Both the position numbers and the translations under genes were made by a program. The notes under the pieces are model-generated. The model was given only the letters and a program-made list of their open reading frames with translations, was not told where the DNA came from and did not search any database. This document shows, in pieces, positions 7,400 through 16,552 of a stretch of 64,000 nucleotides of DNA. This DNA is from Cellulomonas phragmiteti (GTDB taxonomy: Bacteria > Actinomycetota > Actinomycetes > Actinomycetales > Cellulomonadaceae), in assembly GCF_016862775.1 (NCBI RefSeq), contig NZ_BONP01000009.1, positions 108,622-172,621 of the forward strand, read 5' to 3'. Position 1 is the stretch's first letter. Each line of letters begins with the position of its first letter.

Positions 7400-8488
7400 T
7401 CAGCCGGGGCCGGGCGCCTGCCCGTTGCCGGGCGTCCCGCCGGCCGGTCGCCGTGCGGGCAGCTCGTCCGGTGCGACGTCCGCGGCGCGCACCGACACCA
7501 CGTGCAGGACCAGCTCCAGCGGCCCGCGTCCGAGCGTCGCGTGCCACAGCCAGCACAGCGCGACCGTGACGAGCAGGAACCCGACCAGGCCACCGGCCGT
7601 CGGCTGCCACACGACCTGGTCCCCGAGCAGAGCGATGGCCAGCAGCTGGCCGGAGTAGGCCGTCAGCGCGAGCGCACCCGTCGCGGAGACCGGCGCCAGC
7701 GCCCGCGGCCACCGCACGCCGAGCGCCAGGCAGCCCGCCAGCACGAGCAGGCACGTGCCGGTGTTCCCGGCGACCTCGAAGAAGGTCGACGCGTGCGGCT
7801 CGGCCGTCGTCAGCTCGGTCACGCGGCCCAGCACCAGCCGCGCGGCCCACGCCCCGCCGTGCCCGACGACCACGAGCACGGCGCCCCAGCCGGCCAGCGC
7901 CGCGTGCGTGCGGGCCGCCCGCAGGTCGCTGCGGCCCACCGCGAGGCCGACCAGGACGTACGCGATCCACACGACGGCCGGGTAGTAGGACCCGACGAGG
8001 ACGGAGAGCAGGTCGAGCGGCCGCTCGTCGGCGACCTGGAGGTGCGCGACGGCCAGCTGACGCACGACGGGCCCGACGAGCGCGACGCCGGCGGCCACGG
8101 CGACCAGCACCCACCGTGGCCAGCGCAGCGCGACGACGGCGGCGGCGAAGAGCGCGGCGTACACCACGAGGATCACCACGACGGGCGTCCCGAGCAGGAC
8201 GAGCGCGGTGCCCACCGCGACCAGCAGCGCGGCCCGGACGAGGATCCGCAGCCGGGCCTGGACCAGGCGGGTGCCGTCGACCGGGTCGGCGCCGCCCGAC
8301 AGCAGCGCCAGCCCGACACCGGCCAGCAGCACGAACAGGGCGGAGGGCCGCCCGTCGGCGAGCTGTGACCAGCCTCCCGGCGGGAAGGCGCGCTCCGCGT
8401 CCCGCGGGCCCACGTGCGCGACGACCATGCCGAGCACGGCGATCCCACGGGCGGTGTCCACCCCGACGATGCGTCGCACCCTCGGCAT
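7400..8488 (-). CDS. Multi-span membrane protein of the DUF1624/DUF418 (acyltransferase-like) group
   Basis: A 362-residue integral membrane protein with about ten hydrophobic helices. The N-terminal R-x-x-G-V-D-T-A-R-G-I-A-V-L-G-M-V pattern (residues 5-22) is the hallmark of DUF1624/DUF418 and heparan-alpha-glucosaminide-acetyltransferase-like proteins. Substrate and reaction are unknown. It converges on the ABC operon with only seven bases between stop codons. ATG 8488 is chosen because the conserved N-terminal motif begins straight after it. A perfect palindrome lies 14 bases upstream of the start. Confidence 0.75.
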   Translation of the reverse strand: MPRVRRIVGVDTARGIAVLGMVVAHVGPRDAERAFPPGGWSQLADGRPSALFVLLAGVGLALLSGGADPVDGTRLVQARLRILVRAALLVAVGTALVLLGTPVVVILVVYAALFAAAVVALRWPRWVLVAVAAGVALVGPVVRQLAVAHLQVADERPLDLLSVLVGSYYPAVVWIAYVLVGLAVGRSDLRAARTHAALAGWGAVLVVVGHGGAWAARLVLGRVTELTTAEPHASTFFEVAGNTGTCLLVLAGCLALGVRWPRALAPVSATGALALTAYSGQLLAIALLGDQVVWQPTAGGLVGFLLVTVALCWLWHATLGRGPLELVLHVVSVRAADVAPDELPARRPAGGTPGNGQAPGPG

Positions 8489-8501
8489 GCTAGGTCCTCG
8501 G

Positions 8502-8520
8502 CCTGGGACGACGTCCCAGG
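8502..8520. promoter_or_regulatory. Perfect 19-base palindrome between divergent genes
   Basis: CCTGGGACG-A-CGTCCCAGG, nine-base arms around a single base, in the gap between the DUF1624-type gene (start 8488, minus) and the methyltransferase (start 8597, plus). Its position fits an operator serving one or both promoters; no adjacent regulator gene is present to assign it to. Confidence 0.4.
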
Positions 8521-8585
8521 ACACACCCTTCTCAGGATGTGACCTCATGCGTCCCGGCTGGTGGTCAGACGGCGAGCCCCGCGCC

Positions 8586-8591
8586 TACAGT
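8586..8591 (+). promoter_or_regulatory. -10 element, leaderless promoter of the methyltransferase
   Basis: TACAGT ends five bases before GTG 8597, the spacing expected when transcription starts on the first base of the start codon. This decides the start over GTG 8561. Confidence 0.5.
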
Positions 8592-8596
8592 GCCGT

Positions 8597-9415
8597 GTGA
8601 CCACGCGGACCCACGACGTCTACACGCACGGCCACCACGAGAGCGTGCTGCGCTCGCACCGGTGGCGCACGGCGGAGAACTCCGCCGGGTACCTGCTGCC
8701 CGCCCTCGCGCCGGGCCAGCGGCTGCTCGACGTCGGGTGCGGGCCGGGCACCGTCACCGTCGACCTCGCGTCGCGGGTCGCCCCGGGCGAGGTCATGGGC
8801 GTCGACCGCTCGGCGGCGGTCCTGGCGGCCGCCTCCGAGCACGCGGCCGAGAAGGGCGCCACCAACGTGCGCTTCACCGTCGGCGACGCGTACGCGCTGG
8901 AGTTCGACGACGACACGTTCGACGTGGTCCACGCGCACCAGGTGCTGCAGCACCTCACGGACCCCGTCGCCGCGCTGCGCGAGATGCGCCGCGTCACCCG
9001 TCCCGGCGGTGTCGTCGCCGTCCGGGACGCCGACTACGCCGGCATGACGTGGTACCCCGCCCACCCCGGCCTCGACGAGTGGCAGGAGCTCTACCACGAG
9101 GTCACGCAGGCCAACGGCGCGGAGGCCGACGCGGGCCGGCGCCTGCTGTCCTGGGTGCGGCAGGCCGGCTTCGACCCCGCGGGCGTCGCCCCGGGCGCGG
9201 GCGTCTGGTGCTACGCGACCCCCGAGGACCGCACCTGGTGGTCGAGCCTGTGGGCCGACCGCTGCGTGACCTCGGACTTCGCCGTCCAGGCGATGGACCA
9301 CAAGCTCGCCGACGAGGTCGCCCTCGAGCTGCTCGCCGACGCGTGGCGCGAGTGGGGCACGTCGCCCGACGGCTGGTTCCTCGTGCCGCACGGCGAGGTG
9401 CTGGCCCGCGCCTGA
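8597..9415 (+). CDS. Class I SAM-dependent methyltransferase
   Basis: A 272-residue methyltransferase of the UbiE/Methyltransf_11 type. SAM-binding motif I is LLDVGCGPGTV (about residues 37-47), the acidic end of strand 2 is MGVDRS, motif II lies in FDVVHAHQVLQHL, and post-motif LREMRRVTRPGG follows. The C-terminal part has many tryptophans and probably shapes the substrate pocket. Substrate is unknown. Start GTG 8597 is supported by the -10 box above. It is followed by a separate leaderless gene, so it is probably transcribed alone. Confidence 0.85.
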   Translation: MTTRTHDVYTHGHHESVLRSHRWRTAENSAGYLLPALAPGQRLLDVGCGPGTVTVDLASRVAPGEVMGVDRSAAVLAAASEHAAEKGATNVRFTVGDAYALEFDDDTFDVVHAHQVLQHLTDPVAALREMRRVTRPGGVVAVRDADYAGMTWYPAHPGLDEWQELYHEVTQANGAEADAGRRLLSWVRQAGFDPAGVAPGAGVWCYATPEDRTWWSSLWADRCVTSDFAVQAMDHKLADEVALELLADAWREWGTSPDGWFLVPHGEVLARA

Positions 9416-9431
9416 CGCCGCCGCAGGGACC

Positions 9432-9437
9432 TAGGCT
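9432..9437 (+). promoter_or_regulatory. -10 element, leaderless promoter of the FAH-family gene
   Basis: TAGGCT ends six bases before GTG 9444. The gene is therefore probably transcribed on its own, starting at its start codon. Confidence 0.55.
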
Positions 9438-9443
9438 GGTCCC

Positions 9444-10232
9444 GTGCGCATCGCCAGGTTCACCAACGGTTCCGACCCCCGCTACGCGCTCGTCGAGGGC
9501 GAGCCCGGCCACGAGGAGCTCGTCGTCATCAGCGGCGACCCGATCTACACGCCGGTGCAGCCCACGGGCGAGCGGGTCCGGCTCGACGACGACGGCGTCC
9601 GGCTGCTCGCCCCCGTCATCCCGCGGTCCAAGGTCGTCGGCGTGGGCCGCAACTACGCCGCGCACGCCGCCGAGCACGGCAACGCCGTCCCCACGTCGCC
9701 GCTGCTGTTCCTCAAGCCCAACACGTCCGTGATCGGCCCGGACGACCCGATCGTGCTGCCCGACTGGACCGAGCACGTCGAGCACGAGGCCGAGCTGGCC
9801 GTCGTCATCGGCAAGGTCACCAAGGACGTGCCCCCGGAGCGTGCCCTGCACCACGTCTTCGGGTACACGGTCGCCAACGACGTGACGGCCCGCGACATCC
9901 AGCGCTCCGACGACCAGTGGACGCGGGCCAAGGGCTTCGACTCGTCCTGCCCGATCGGGCCGTGGATCGTCCCGGGCCTCGACGTCGACGACCTCGCGGT
10001 CACCGCCCGCGTCAACGGTGCGACCCGCCAGGACGGCCGCACGTCGCAGATGGTGTTCGACGTCGCCTACCTCGTGTCGTACGTCTCGGAGGTCTTCACG
10101 CTGCTGCCCGGCGACGTCATCCTCACCGGCACGCCCGCCGGTGTGGGACGCCTGGAGCACCGCGACGTCGTCGAGGTCGAGGTCGAGGAGATCGGGGTCC
10201 TGCGCAACCCCGTGCTGCGCCGCACGCCGTAG
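9444..10232 (+). CDS. Fumarylacetoacetate hydrolase family protein
   Basis: A 262-residue enzyme of the FAH superfamily, whose members hydrolyse, isomerise or decarboxylate beta-dicarbonyl acids (for example acylpyruvase and HpaG). The metal-binding motif is HEAEL (Glu115 and Glu117), preceded by VVGVGRNYAAHAAEHGN and followed by TVANDVTARDIQRSDDQW and the C-terminal TGTPAGVG loop. The exact substrate cannot be told from sequence. A fumarylpyruvate hydrolase or oxaloacetate-type activity is possible. No catabolic genes adjoin it. Confidence 0.88.
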   Translation: MRIARFTNGSDPRYALVEGEPGHEELVVISGDPIYTPVQPTGERVRLDDDGVRLLAPVIPRSKVVGVGRNYAAHAAEHGNAVPTSPLLFLKPNTSVIGPDDPIVLPDWTEHVEHEAELAVVIGKVTKDVPPERALHHVFGYTVANDVTARDIQRSDDQWTRAKGFDSSCPIGPWIVPGLDVDDLAVTARVNGATRQDGRTSQMVFDVAYLVSYVSEVFTLLPGDVILTGTPAGVGRLEHRDVVEVEVEEIGVLRNPVLRRTP

Positions 10233-10298
10233 CCCTGGCCCCACCCCGGGCCGTACCCCTACGCTCGGCCGCACGGGACCGGCGGACGGGGGCGCGGC

Positions 10299-11756
10299 AT
10301 GGACCTGCAGGTGGGGATCGACTGGCTCACGGACGCGCTGTACTCGTACTGGCTGGTCTACGTGCTGCTGGGCGCGGGCCTGTGGTTCACGGTGCGCACC
10401 GGTGTCGTCCAGGTCCGGCTCTTCCCGGCGATGCTGCGGCAGATCGCGTCGTCACGGTCCGACGCGGCCGGCGGCATCTCCTCGTTCCAGGCGTTCACGG
10501 TGGGCCTGGCCTCCCGCGTCGGCACGGGCAACATCGCCGGCGTCGCCGTCGCCCTGACGCTGGGCGGACCGGGCGCGATCTTCTGGATGTGGGTGGTCGC
10601 CGCCGTCGGCATGGCGACGGCCCTGGTGGAGGCGACCCTGGCGCAGGTCTTCAAGGTGCGCGCCGAGGACGGCTCGTACCGCGGCGGACCGGCCTACTAC
10701 ATCCAGCGCGGACTCGGCTCCTACCGGTGGGGCGCGGTGTTCGCGGTCCTGCTGGTCTTCACGTTCGGGTTCGCCTTCAACATGGTGCAGGCCAACACCA
10801 TCGCGGACACGTTGTCCTCCAGCCACGAGGTCCCCGTCGCGTGGAGCGCCGTGGTCCTCATGATCGTCGCCGCGCCCGTGCTGTACGGGGGAGTGCGCCG
10901 CGTGGCCCGGGTCGCCGAGGCCGTGCTGCCGCTCATGGCCGGGGCGTACCTGCTGCTGGCGCTCGTCATCGTCGTGCTCAACCTGGGGGCGCTGCCCGAC
11001 GTGCTCAGCCAGATCGTGCGCGGCGCGTTCGGCCTGGACACCGCGCTGGCCGGGACAGCGGGGGGCGTCCTGGCCGCCCTGCTCAACGGCACCAAGCGCG
11101 GGCTGTTCTCCAACGAGGCCGGGATGGGCTCGGCGCCCAACACCGCAGCGACGGCCACGGTGTCGCACCCGGTCAAGCAGGGGCTGGTCCAGTCCCTCGG
11201 CGTGTTCGTCGACACGATGCTGGTGTGCTCCGCGACGGCGTTCATCGTCCTGTCGGCCGGGCCCGACGTGTACGTGCCGGGCGAGACGGGCGCCACCGCG
11301 GGCGCCGCGCTGACGTCGCAGGCGGTCGCGCACGAGCTCGGCGCCTGGACCACGTACCCGATGACGGTGCTGGTCTTCACGTTCGCGTTCAGCTCGGTGC
11401 TCGGCAACTACTCCTACGCGGAGATCAACCTCACCTACCTGGGGATCCGGGGGCGGGCGCTGACGGCGCTGCGCACCCTGGTGCTGGCGTCCGTCGGTGT
11501 CGGCTCGCTGCTCGAGCTCACCACGGTGTGGGCGGTCGCGGACATCGCGATGGCGCTGATGGCCACCGTCAACCTCGTCGCGATCGTCCTGCTCTCCCGG
11601 TGGGCGCTGGGTGCGCTGGCCGACTACGGGGCGACCCGACGCGCCGGTACCGACGACCGGTTCGTGGGGCACGGCAACCCGCACCTGCCGGCCGACGTGC
11701 CCGGTGACGTGTGGGCGGCGGGCGTGCGGGACGGCGAGCCCGTCGGCGCCGCCTGA
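10299..11756 (+). CDS. Sodium:alanine symporter (AgcS family)
   Basis: A 485-residue transporter of the alanine or glycine:cation symporter family with about ten or eleven membrane helices. Family motifs are present: [20 protein letters not shown] (residues about 69-88), [10 protein letters not shown], the [11 protein letters not shown] loop, and [17 protein letters not shown] in the middle. It imports alanine or glycine with Na+ (or H+). A -10-like TACGCT around 10259-10264 precedes ATG 10299 by about 35 bases, so it has a short leader. It converges with the alarmone synthetase gene. Confidence 0.9.
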   Translation: MDLQVGIDWLTDALYSYWLVYVLLGAGLWFTVRTGVVQVRLFPAMLRQIASSRSDAAGGISSFQAFTVGLASRVGTGNIAGVAVALTLGGPGAIFWMWVVAAVGMATALVEATLAQVFKVRAEDGSYRGGPAYYIQRGLGSYRWGAVFAVLLVFTFGFAFNMVQANTIADTLSSSHEVPVAWSAVVLMIVAAPVLYGGVRRVARVAEAVLPLMAGAYLLLALVIVVLNLGALPDVLSQIVRGAFGLDTALAGTAGGVLAALLNGTKRGLFSNEAGMGSAPNTAATATVSHPVKQGLVQSLGVFVDTMLVCSATAFIVLSAGPDVYVPGETGATAGAALTSQAVAHELGAWTTYPMTVLVFTFAFSSVLGNYSYAEINLTYLGIRGRALTALRTLVLASVGVGSLLELTTVWAVADIAMALMATVNLVAIVLLSRWALGALADYGATRRAGTDDRFVGHGNPHLPADVPGDVWAAGVRDGEPVGAA

Positions 11757-11775
11757 CGGCCGCGGGGCTGCCCGC

Positions 11776-12564
11776 TCACGCCGGCGTCAGGTCCGCGCCC
11801 GGGGGCGTGCCGGTGACGCCCTCGGCGCCCAGGTCCCGGACCTCGTCGCGCAGCAGGCTCATGCGGGCGTCGAGCTCTGCCGCGGTCGTGGCGGCCTGCT
11901 GCAGCTCGGTGCGCAGGTGCGCGGGCACGTCGCCGCGGTACTTGTAGGACAGCTTGTGCTCGACGCTCGCCCAGAAGTCCATGGCGATCGTGCGGATCTG
12001 CACCTCGACGGGCACGTGCTCGGTGCGGTCGGACAGGAACACCGGGATCCGCACGATGAGGTGCAGCGACCGGTAGCCGTTGGCCTTGGGCTCGGCGATG
12101 TAGTCCTTGCGGCGCACGACCTCGACGTCGGGCTGCGAGGACAGCATGTCCGCCACCCAGTAGGCGTCGGAGACGAAGCTGCAGGTGATCCGGATGCCGG
12201 CGATGTCGAGGACCCGGTCGCGGATCGTCGCGGGATCGGCGGCGCAGCCGTAGCGTGCGGTCTTCTCCAGGATCGAGTCGATCGACTTCAGGCGCGAGCT
12301 CACGTGCTCGATCGGGTTGTGGTCGTGCGTCTGACGGAACTCGCCGCGCAGGATGCGGATCTTGGTGAGCATCTCCTCGATGCCGAACTCGTAGCCCATC
12401 CGGAACCGCGCGAGCTCGCGCTGCGCGTCGCGGACCTGGACCAGGGCGTCGTCGTCCACGACCGGCTCCAGCCCGGCGACGACGCGCGCGCGGACGGCGT
12501 GCGCGAGCGCCGCGCCCGGGGGAGGAGGGTCGACCACCTGCTCGGGCGTGGTGCCACGTTCCAT
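11776..12564 (-). CDS. Small alarmone synthetase, (p)ppGpp synthetase of the RelQ/SAS type
   Basis: A 262-residue GTP pyrophosphokinase with only the synthetase domain; the HD hydrolase, TGS and ACT domains of Rel are absent. Synthetase motifs include [57 protein letters not shown] and [20 protein letters not shown]. It would transfer pyrophosphate from ATP to GDP or GTP under stress. It has no paired toxin or antitoxin gene. It is divergent from gltX, an aminoacyl-tRNA synthetase, with 87 bases between starts. Confidence 0.9.
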   Translation of the reverse strand: MERGTTPEQVVDPPPPGAALAHAVRARVVAGLEPVVDDDALVQVRDAQRELARFRMGYEFGIEEMLTKIRILRGEFRQTHDHNPIEHVSSRLKSIDSILEKTARYGCAADPATIRDRVLDIAGIRITCSFVSDAYWVADMLSSQPDVEVVRRKDYIAEPKANGYRSLHLIVRIPVFLSDRTEHVPVEVQIRTIAMDFWASVEHKLSYKYRGDVPAHLRTELQQAATTAAELDARMSLLRDEVRDLGAEGVTGTPPGADLTPA

Positions 12565-12607
12565 GTCACCCCCAACGACGGCGCACGGGGCAACGTTCCG
12601 TGCTGGG

Positions 12608-12613
12608 TAGGCT
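12608..12613 (+). promoter_or_regulatory. -10 element of the gltX promoter
   Basis: TAGGCT lies 38 bases before the gltX GTG, giving an untranslated leader of about 30 bases that contains a pyrimidine-purine mix without a strong Shine-Dalgarno sequence. Confidence 0.45.
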
Positions 12614-12651
12614 GGCGGCGATCCCGCCCCCTGCCAGACCCGAGGTGTCCT

Positions 12652-14163
12652 GTGCCCGCCAGCAGCCCCGTGCGCGTCCGTTTCTGCCCGTCACCGACGG
12701 GCACGCCCCACGTCGGGCTCATCCGCACCGCGCTGTTCAACTGGGCGTACGCGCGGCACGTCGGCGGCACGTTCGTCTTCCGCATCGAGGACACCGACGC
12801 GGCCCGCGACTCCCAGGAGTCGTACGAGCAGCTGCTCGACGCGCTGCGCTGGCTCGGGATGGACTGGGACGAGGGCGTCGAGGTCGGTGGCCCGCACGAG
12901 CCGTACCGGCAGTCGCAGCGCATGGACCTGTACCGCGACGTCGTGGCCCGTCTGCTCGCCGGCGGGTACGCCTACGAGTCGTTCTCGACGCCCGAGGAGG
13001 TCGAGGCGCGGCACCGCGCCGCCGGGCGCGACCCCAAGCTCGGGTACGACGGGTTCGACCGCGACCTCACCGACGAGCAGAAGGCGGCCTTCCGCGCCGA
13101 GGGCCGCGAGGCCGTGATCCGCGTGCGCATGCCCGACGAGGACGTGACGTTCACCGACGTCGTGCGCGGCGAGATCACCTTCAAGGCCGGGTCGGTGCCC
13201 GACTACGTCATCGTCCGCGGCAACGGCCAGCCGCTGTACACCCTGGTCAACCCCGTCGACGACGCGCTCATGGGCATCACGCACGTGCTGCGCGGCGAGG
13301 ACCTGCTGTCCTCCACCCCCCGCCAGGTCGTCCTGTACCGCGCGCTGCTGGAGCTGGGCGTCGCGAGCGTGGTGCCGCAGTTCGGCCACCTGCCGTACGT
13401 CATGGGCGAGGGCAACAAGAAGCTCTCCAAGCGGGACCCCGAGTCCAACCTCTTCCTGCACCGCGACCGCGGCTTCACGCCCGAGGGCCTGCTCAACTAC
13501 CTCGCGCTGCTCGGCTGGTCGATCGCCCCGGACCGGGACGTGTTCACGATGGCCGAGATGGTCGAGGCGTTCGACGTCGCCGACGTCAACCCGAACCCCG
13601 CGCGGTTCGACCTCAAGAAGGCCGAGGCGATCAACGGCGCGCACGTGCGCCAGCTCGCGCCGGACGACTTCCGCGGCCGCCTCGTGCCGTACCTGCACGC
13701 GGCGGGCCTGGTCCCGGCGGACTCCTACGCCGACCTCTCGCCCGCGCACCGCGCCCTGCTCGACGCCGGCGCCCCGCTCGTCCAGGAGCGCATGACGCTG
13801 CTCGGCGAGGCGGTCGGCATGCTGGGCTTCCTGTTCGTCGCCGACGACGCGCTCGAGGTCGCCGACGACGCGCGCGGTGCCCTGCGCCCCGAGGCGGCCG
13901 ACGTGCTCGACCGTGCCGCGCAGGTGCTGGGCGGCATCCCGGGCGACGCGTTCACGACGGACGCGACGCAGACCGCGCTCGCGGCCGCCCTCGTCGAGCC
14001 CGTCGAGGCCGGCGGCCTGGGCATCAAGCCGCGGTTCGCGTACACGCCGCTGCGGGTCGCGCTGACGGGCCGCCGTGTGTCGCCGCCGCTGTTCGAGTCC
14101 ATGGAGATCCTCGGCAAGGACGCGACCCTGGTGCGGATCGCCGCACTGCGCGCGACCCTGTGA
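12652..14163 (+). CDS. gltX: Glutamyl-tRNA synthetase
   Basis: Class I aminoacyl-tRNA synthetase of 503 residues that charges tRNA-Glu (and tRNA-Gln where Gat amidotransferase is used). The HIGH-type motif is [19 protein letters not shown] (residues about 13-31) and the KMSKS-type motif is KKLSKRD near residue 257. Also conserved are [12 protein letters not shown] and the [17 protein letters not shown] block. GTG 12652 is chosen because homology begins at [11 protein letters not shown] and the open frame upstream has no other support. The downstream HAD gene overlaps its stop by three bases. Confidence 0.95.
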   Translation: MPASSPVRVRFCPSPTGTPHVGLIRTALFNWAYARHVGGTFVFRIEDTDAARDSQESYEQLLDALRWLGMDWDEGVEVGGPHEPYRQSQRMDLYRDVVARLLAGGYAYESFSTPEEVEARHRAAGRDPKLGYDGFDRDLTDEQKAAFRAEGREAVIRVRMPDEDVTFTDVVRGEITFKAGSVPDYVIVRGNGQPLYTLVNPVDDALMGITHVLRGEDLLSSTPRQVVLYRALLELGVASVVPQFGHLPYVMGEGNKKLSKRDPESNLFLHRDRGFTPEGLLNYLALLGWSIAPDRDVFTMAEMVEAFDVADVNPNPARFDLKKAEAINGAHVRQLAPDDFRGRLVPYLHAAGLVPADSYADLSPAHRALLDAGAPLVQERMTLLGEAVGMLGFLFVADDALEVADDARGALRPEAADVLDRAAQVLGGIPGDAFTTDATQTALAAALVEPVEAGGLGIKPRFAYTPLRVALTGRRVSPPLFESMEILGKDATLVRIAALRATL

Positions 14164-14885
14164 CGGCGGTCGACGGGGTCCTGTTCGACATCGACGACAC
14201 GCTCGTCGACACGCGCGCGGCGTTCCGCGTCGCGCTCGCGGCGGTCCTCGACCGGTACGCGCCGGGCGCCGACGTCGACGCGGCGCTCGCGCTGTGGCGC
14301 GCCGACCCCGGCGGGCACTACCGCGCGTACACGCGCGGGGAGCGCACGTTCCGCGAGCAGCGCATGACGCGCGCCAACGAGCTGCACGCGGCGCTCGGTG
14401 GGCCGGTGCTCGACGACGCCGCCTACGACGCGTGGGACGCGGTGTTCGACGACGCGTTCGCCTCGGGGTGGACCGCCCACGCGGACGCCGACCGGGCGCT
14501 GGCCCGGCTGCTCGACGCCGGGATCCGCATCGGCGCGCTGACGAACGCGCGGCACGCCTACCAGACGGCCAAGCTGGACCGCGCGGGCCTGGGCACGCGC
14601 CTCGAGGTCCTCGTCGGCGTCGACACCCTCGGCTACGGCAAGCCCGACCCGCGCGTGTTCCTCGAGGCGTGCCGACGCCTGGGCACCGCACCGGAGCGCA
14701 CGGCGTACGTCGGCGACGAGCTCGACGTCGACGCGGTCGCGGCGCGGGAGGCGGGCCTGGTCGGCGTCTGGCTGGACCGCCCGGGGCCGCGCCGCGTCCC
14801 GGTGACCGACGCCGAGGTCGCGGCGGCCGGCGTGCTCGTCATCCGCACGCTCGACGACCTCGCCGGCATCCTCGACCTGACGTAG
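14160..14885 (+). CDS. HAD-superfamily hydrolase
   Basis: A 241-residue phosphatase-like protein with all four HAD motifs: DIDDTLVDT at residues 8-16 (nucleophile and acid/base aspartates), a serine/threonine motif in GALTNARH, the lysine in YGKPDPRVF, and YVGDELDVD. The cap region is alpha-helical (subclass I). Substrate is unknown; small phosphorylated metabolites are typical. GTG 14160 overlaps the gltX stop (GTGA), so translation is probably coupled to gltX. Confidence 0.85.
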   Translation: MTAVDGVLFDIDDTLVDTRAAFRVALAAVLDRYAPGADVDAALALWRADPGGHYRAYTRGERTFREQRMTRANELHAALGGPVLDDAAYDAWDAVFDDAFASGWTAHADADRALARLLDAGIRIGALTNARHAYQTAKLDRAGLGTRLEVLVGVDTLGYGKPDPRVFLEACRRLGTAPERTAYVGDELDVDAVAAREAGLVGVWLDRPGPRRVPVTDAEVAAAGVLVIRTLDDLAGILDLT

Positions 14886-14927
14886 CCGCTCGGCCCCCGC
14901 ACCACGACGCGTCGACTCGGTGGTGGG

Positions 14928-15689
14928 TCAGCGGCGACGTGCCGTGTACACGCGCGTGACGTAGGGGACAGGCACCCGGTCGAGCCCGGCGAGGTCCGGG
15001 TGCGTCGTGACCAGCGTCCGCACCCGGTCCAGCAGCGCCTCGCGCTCGTCGGGCGGCAGGACCAGCGCGTACGAGCGGGTGCCGGCCAGGCGCACGAGGT
15101 CCTCGGGAGCCAGGGCGTGCTCCCACCGCACGTCGGTGCGCAGCACGTCGGTGAACCCGTCACCGACCGTGGGGTGCGTGCCGCGTGCGAGCTGCGGCCC
15201 GGCGGCCTCGTGCAGCAGCGTGCCGTACGCCGCCACCCACGGCACGTCCTCGTCGCGGTCGTTCCACACGATCCCGAGGGTGCCGCCCGGACGCAGCACG
15301 CGGGCGACCTCGGCGGCCGCCGCCGGTTCGTCGAACCAGTGCCACGCCTGCGCGACCGTCACGGCGTCCACGGACGCGTCGGGCAGCGGGATCCGCTCGG
15401 CCGTGCCCGCGTGCACCTCGACCTGCGGGAGACGCGCGGCGAGCTGCTCGCGCATGCCCTCGGCGGGCTCGACGGCCACCACCTGCAGCCCGCGGGCCAC
15501 GAGCGACGCGGTGAGCTTGCCGGTGCCGGCGGCCAGGTCCAGGACGTCGTGGGCCCGCGCCGGGACCAGCAGGTCGACCGCCGCGGGCGGGTAGCCGGGG
15601 CGGACGGCGTCGTACTCGTCGGCGTGGTGCGTGAACGACGCCGCGTGCTCCGCGTGCCGACGCTCGGGCCCCTCGCCCGGCGTGCTCAC
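14928..15689 (-). CDS. SAM-dependent methyltransferase
   Basis: A 253-residue class I methyltransferase. Motif I is VLDLAAGTGKLTASLVARG (residues about 47-65), followed by VVAVEPAEGM and VAQAWHWFDEPAAAAEVARV, a pattern common to actinobacterial Methyltransf_11/25 proteins. Substrate is unknown. GTG 15689 overlaps the stop of the histidinol-phosphatase-like gene by four bases (GTGA), so it is the second gene of a two-gene operon. It converges with the HAD hydrolase gene. Confidence 0.82.
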   Translation of the reverse strand: MSTPGEGPERRHAEHAASFTHHADEYDAVRPGYPPAAVDLLVPARAHDVLDLAAGTGKLTASLVARGLQVVAVEPAEGMREQLAARLPQVEVHAGTAERIPLPDASVDAVTVAQAWHWFDEPAAAAEVARVLRPGGTLGIVWNDRDEDVPWVAAYGTLLHEAAGPQLARGTHPTVGDGFTDVLRTDVRWEHALAPEDLVRLAGTRSYALVLPPDEREALLDRVRTLVTTHPDLAGLDRVPVPYVTRVYTARRR

Positions 15690-16468
15690 CGGCCGCCCAG
15701 CACGGCCAGCACCTCGTCGTGCAGCAGGCCGTTGGTGACCACGGCGTTGCCGCCGTGCGGGCCGTCGACCCCGGCCAGCGACGTGAACCTGCCGCCCGCC
15801 TCGGTGACGACGGGCACGAGCGCGGCCATGTCGTACAGCTCGAGCTCCGGCTCCGCGGCCACGTCCACCGCGCCCTCCGCGACGAGCACGTACGACCAGA
15901 AGTCGCCGTAGGCGCGGGTGCGCCACACCCGGCGGCCCAGGTCGAGGAACGGGTCGAGCCGCCCGTGCGCCTCCCACTCCGACAGGTCGGAGTACGACAG
16001 CGACGCGTCCTCCAGACGCTCGACGCCGGACACGCGCAGCCGGCTCGCCGCGGCGAGCGACTTGCCGGTGAACGCACCTGTGCCCTTGGCGGCCCACCAC
16101 CGGCGCCCGAGCGCCGGCGCGCTGACCACGCCGAGCACGACCTCGTCGCCGTCCATCAGCGCCAGCAGCGTCGCCCACACCGGGACCCCGCGGACGAAGT
16201 TCTTGGTGCCGTCGATCGGGTCGACGACCCACCGGCGCGGACCGTGCCCCGTGTCCGAGCGCTCCTCGCCGTGCACGGCGTCGCGCGGGCGTGCTCGCCC
16301 GAGCTGTGAGCGCACCAGGTCCTCGGCGGCGCGGTCGGCGTCGGTCACCGGGGTCAGGTCCGGCTTGGTCTCGACCTGCAGGTCCTGCGCCTTGAACCGG
16401 GACATCGTCAGGGCGTCGACCGTGTCGGCGACGACGTGCGCCAGCCGGAGGTCGTCGTCGTAGGCCAT
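15686..16468 (-). CDS. hisN: Inositol-monophosphatase-fold phosphatase, probably histidinol-phosphatase
   Basis: A 260-residue Mg2+-dependent phosphatase. Metal-binding motifs are clear: VTDADRAAEDLVRSQL, GEERSDTG (the conserved E-E pair is here E-E-R), VVDPIDGTKNFVRG (D-x-I-D-G-T) and ELYDMAALVPVVTEAGG. The T-K-N-F variant and the MAALVPVVTEAGG segment are typical of actinobacterial HisN proteins, which dephosphorylate histidinol phosphate; broader IMPase activity cannot be excluded. ATG 16468 is chosen because family similarity starts at once. No other his genes are in the window. Confidence 0.82.
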   Translation of the reverse strand: MAYDDDLRLAHVVADTVDALTMSRFKAQDLQVETKPDLTPVTDADRAAEDLVRSQLGRARPRDAVHGEERSDTGHGPRRWVVDPIDGTKNFVRGVPVWATLLALMDGDEVVLGVVSAPALGRRWWAAKGTGAFTGKSLAAASRLRVSGVERLEDASLSYSDLSEWEAHGRLDPFLDLGRRVWRTRAYGDFWSYVLVAEGAVDVAAEPELELYDMAALVPVVTEAGGRFTSLAGVDGPHGGNAVVTNGLLHDEVLAVLGGR

Positions 16469-16552
16469 GGGGCTCCTCACTACCGGTGCGGTTGCCGTCC
16501 ACCGTCCTCGGCGGGCGGCCCGCGGCGTCAACCTACCGAAGGACCGGCGCGA

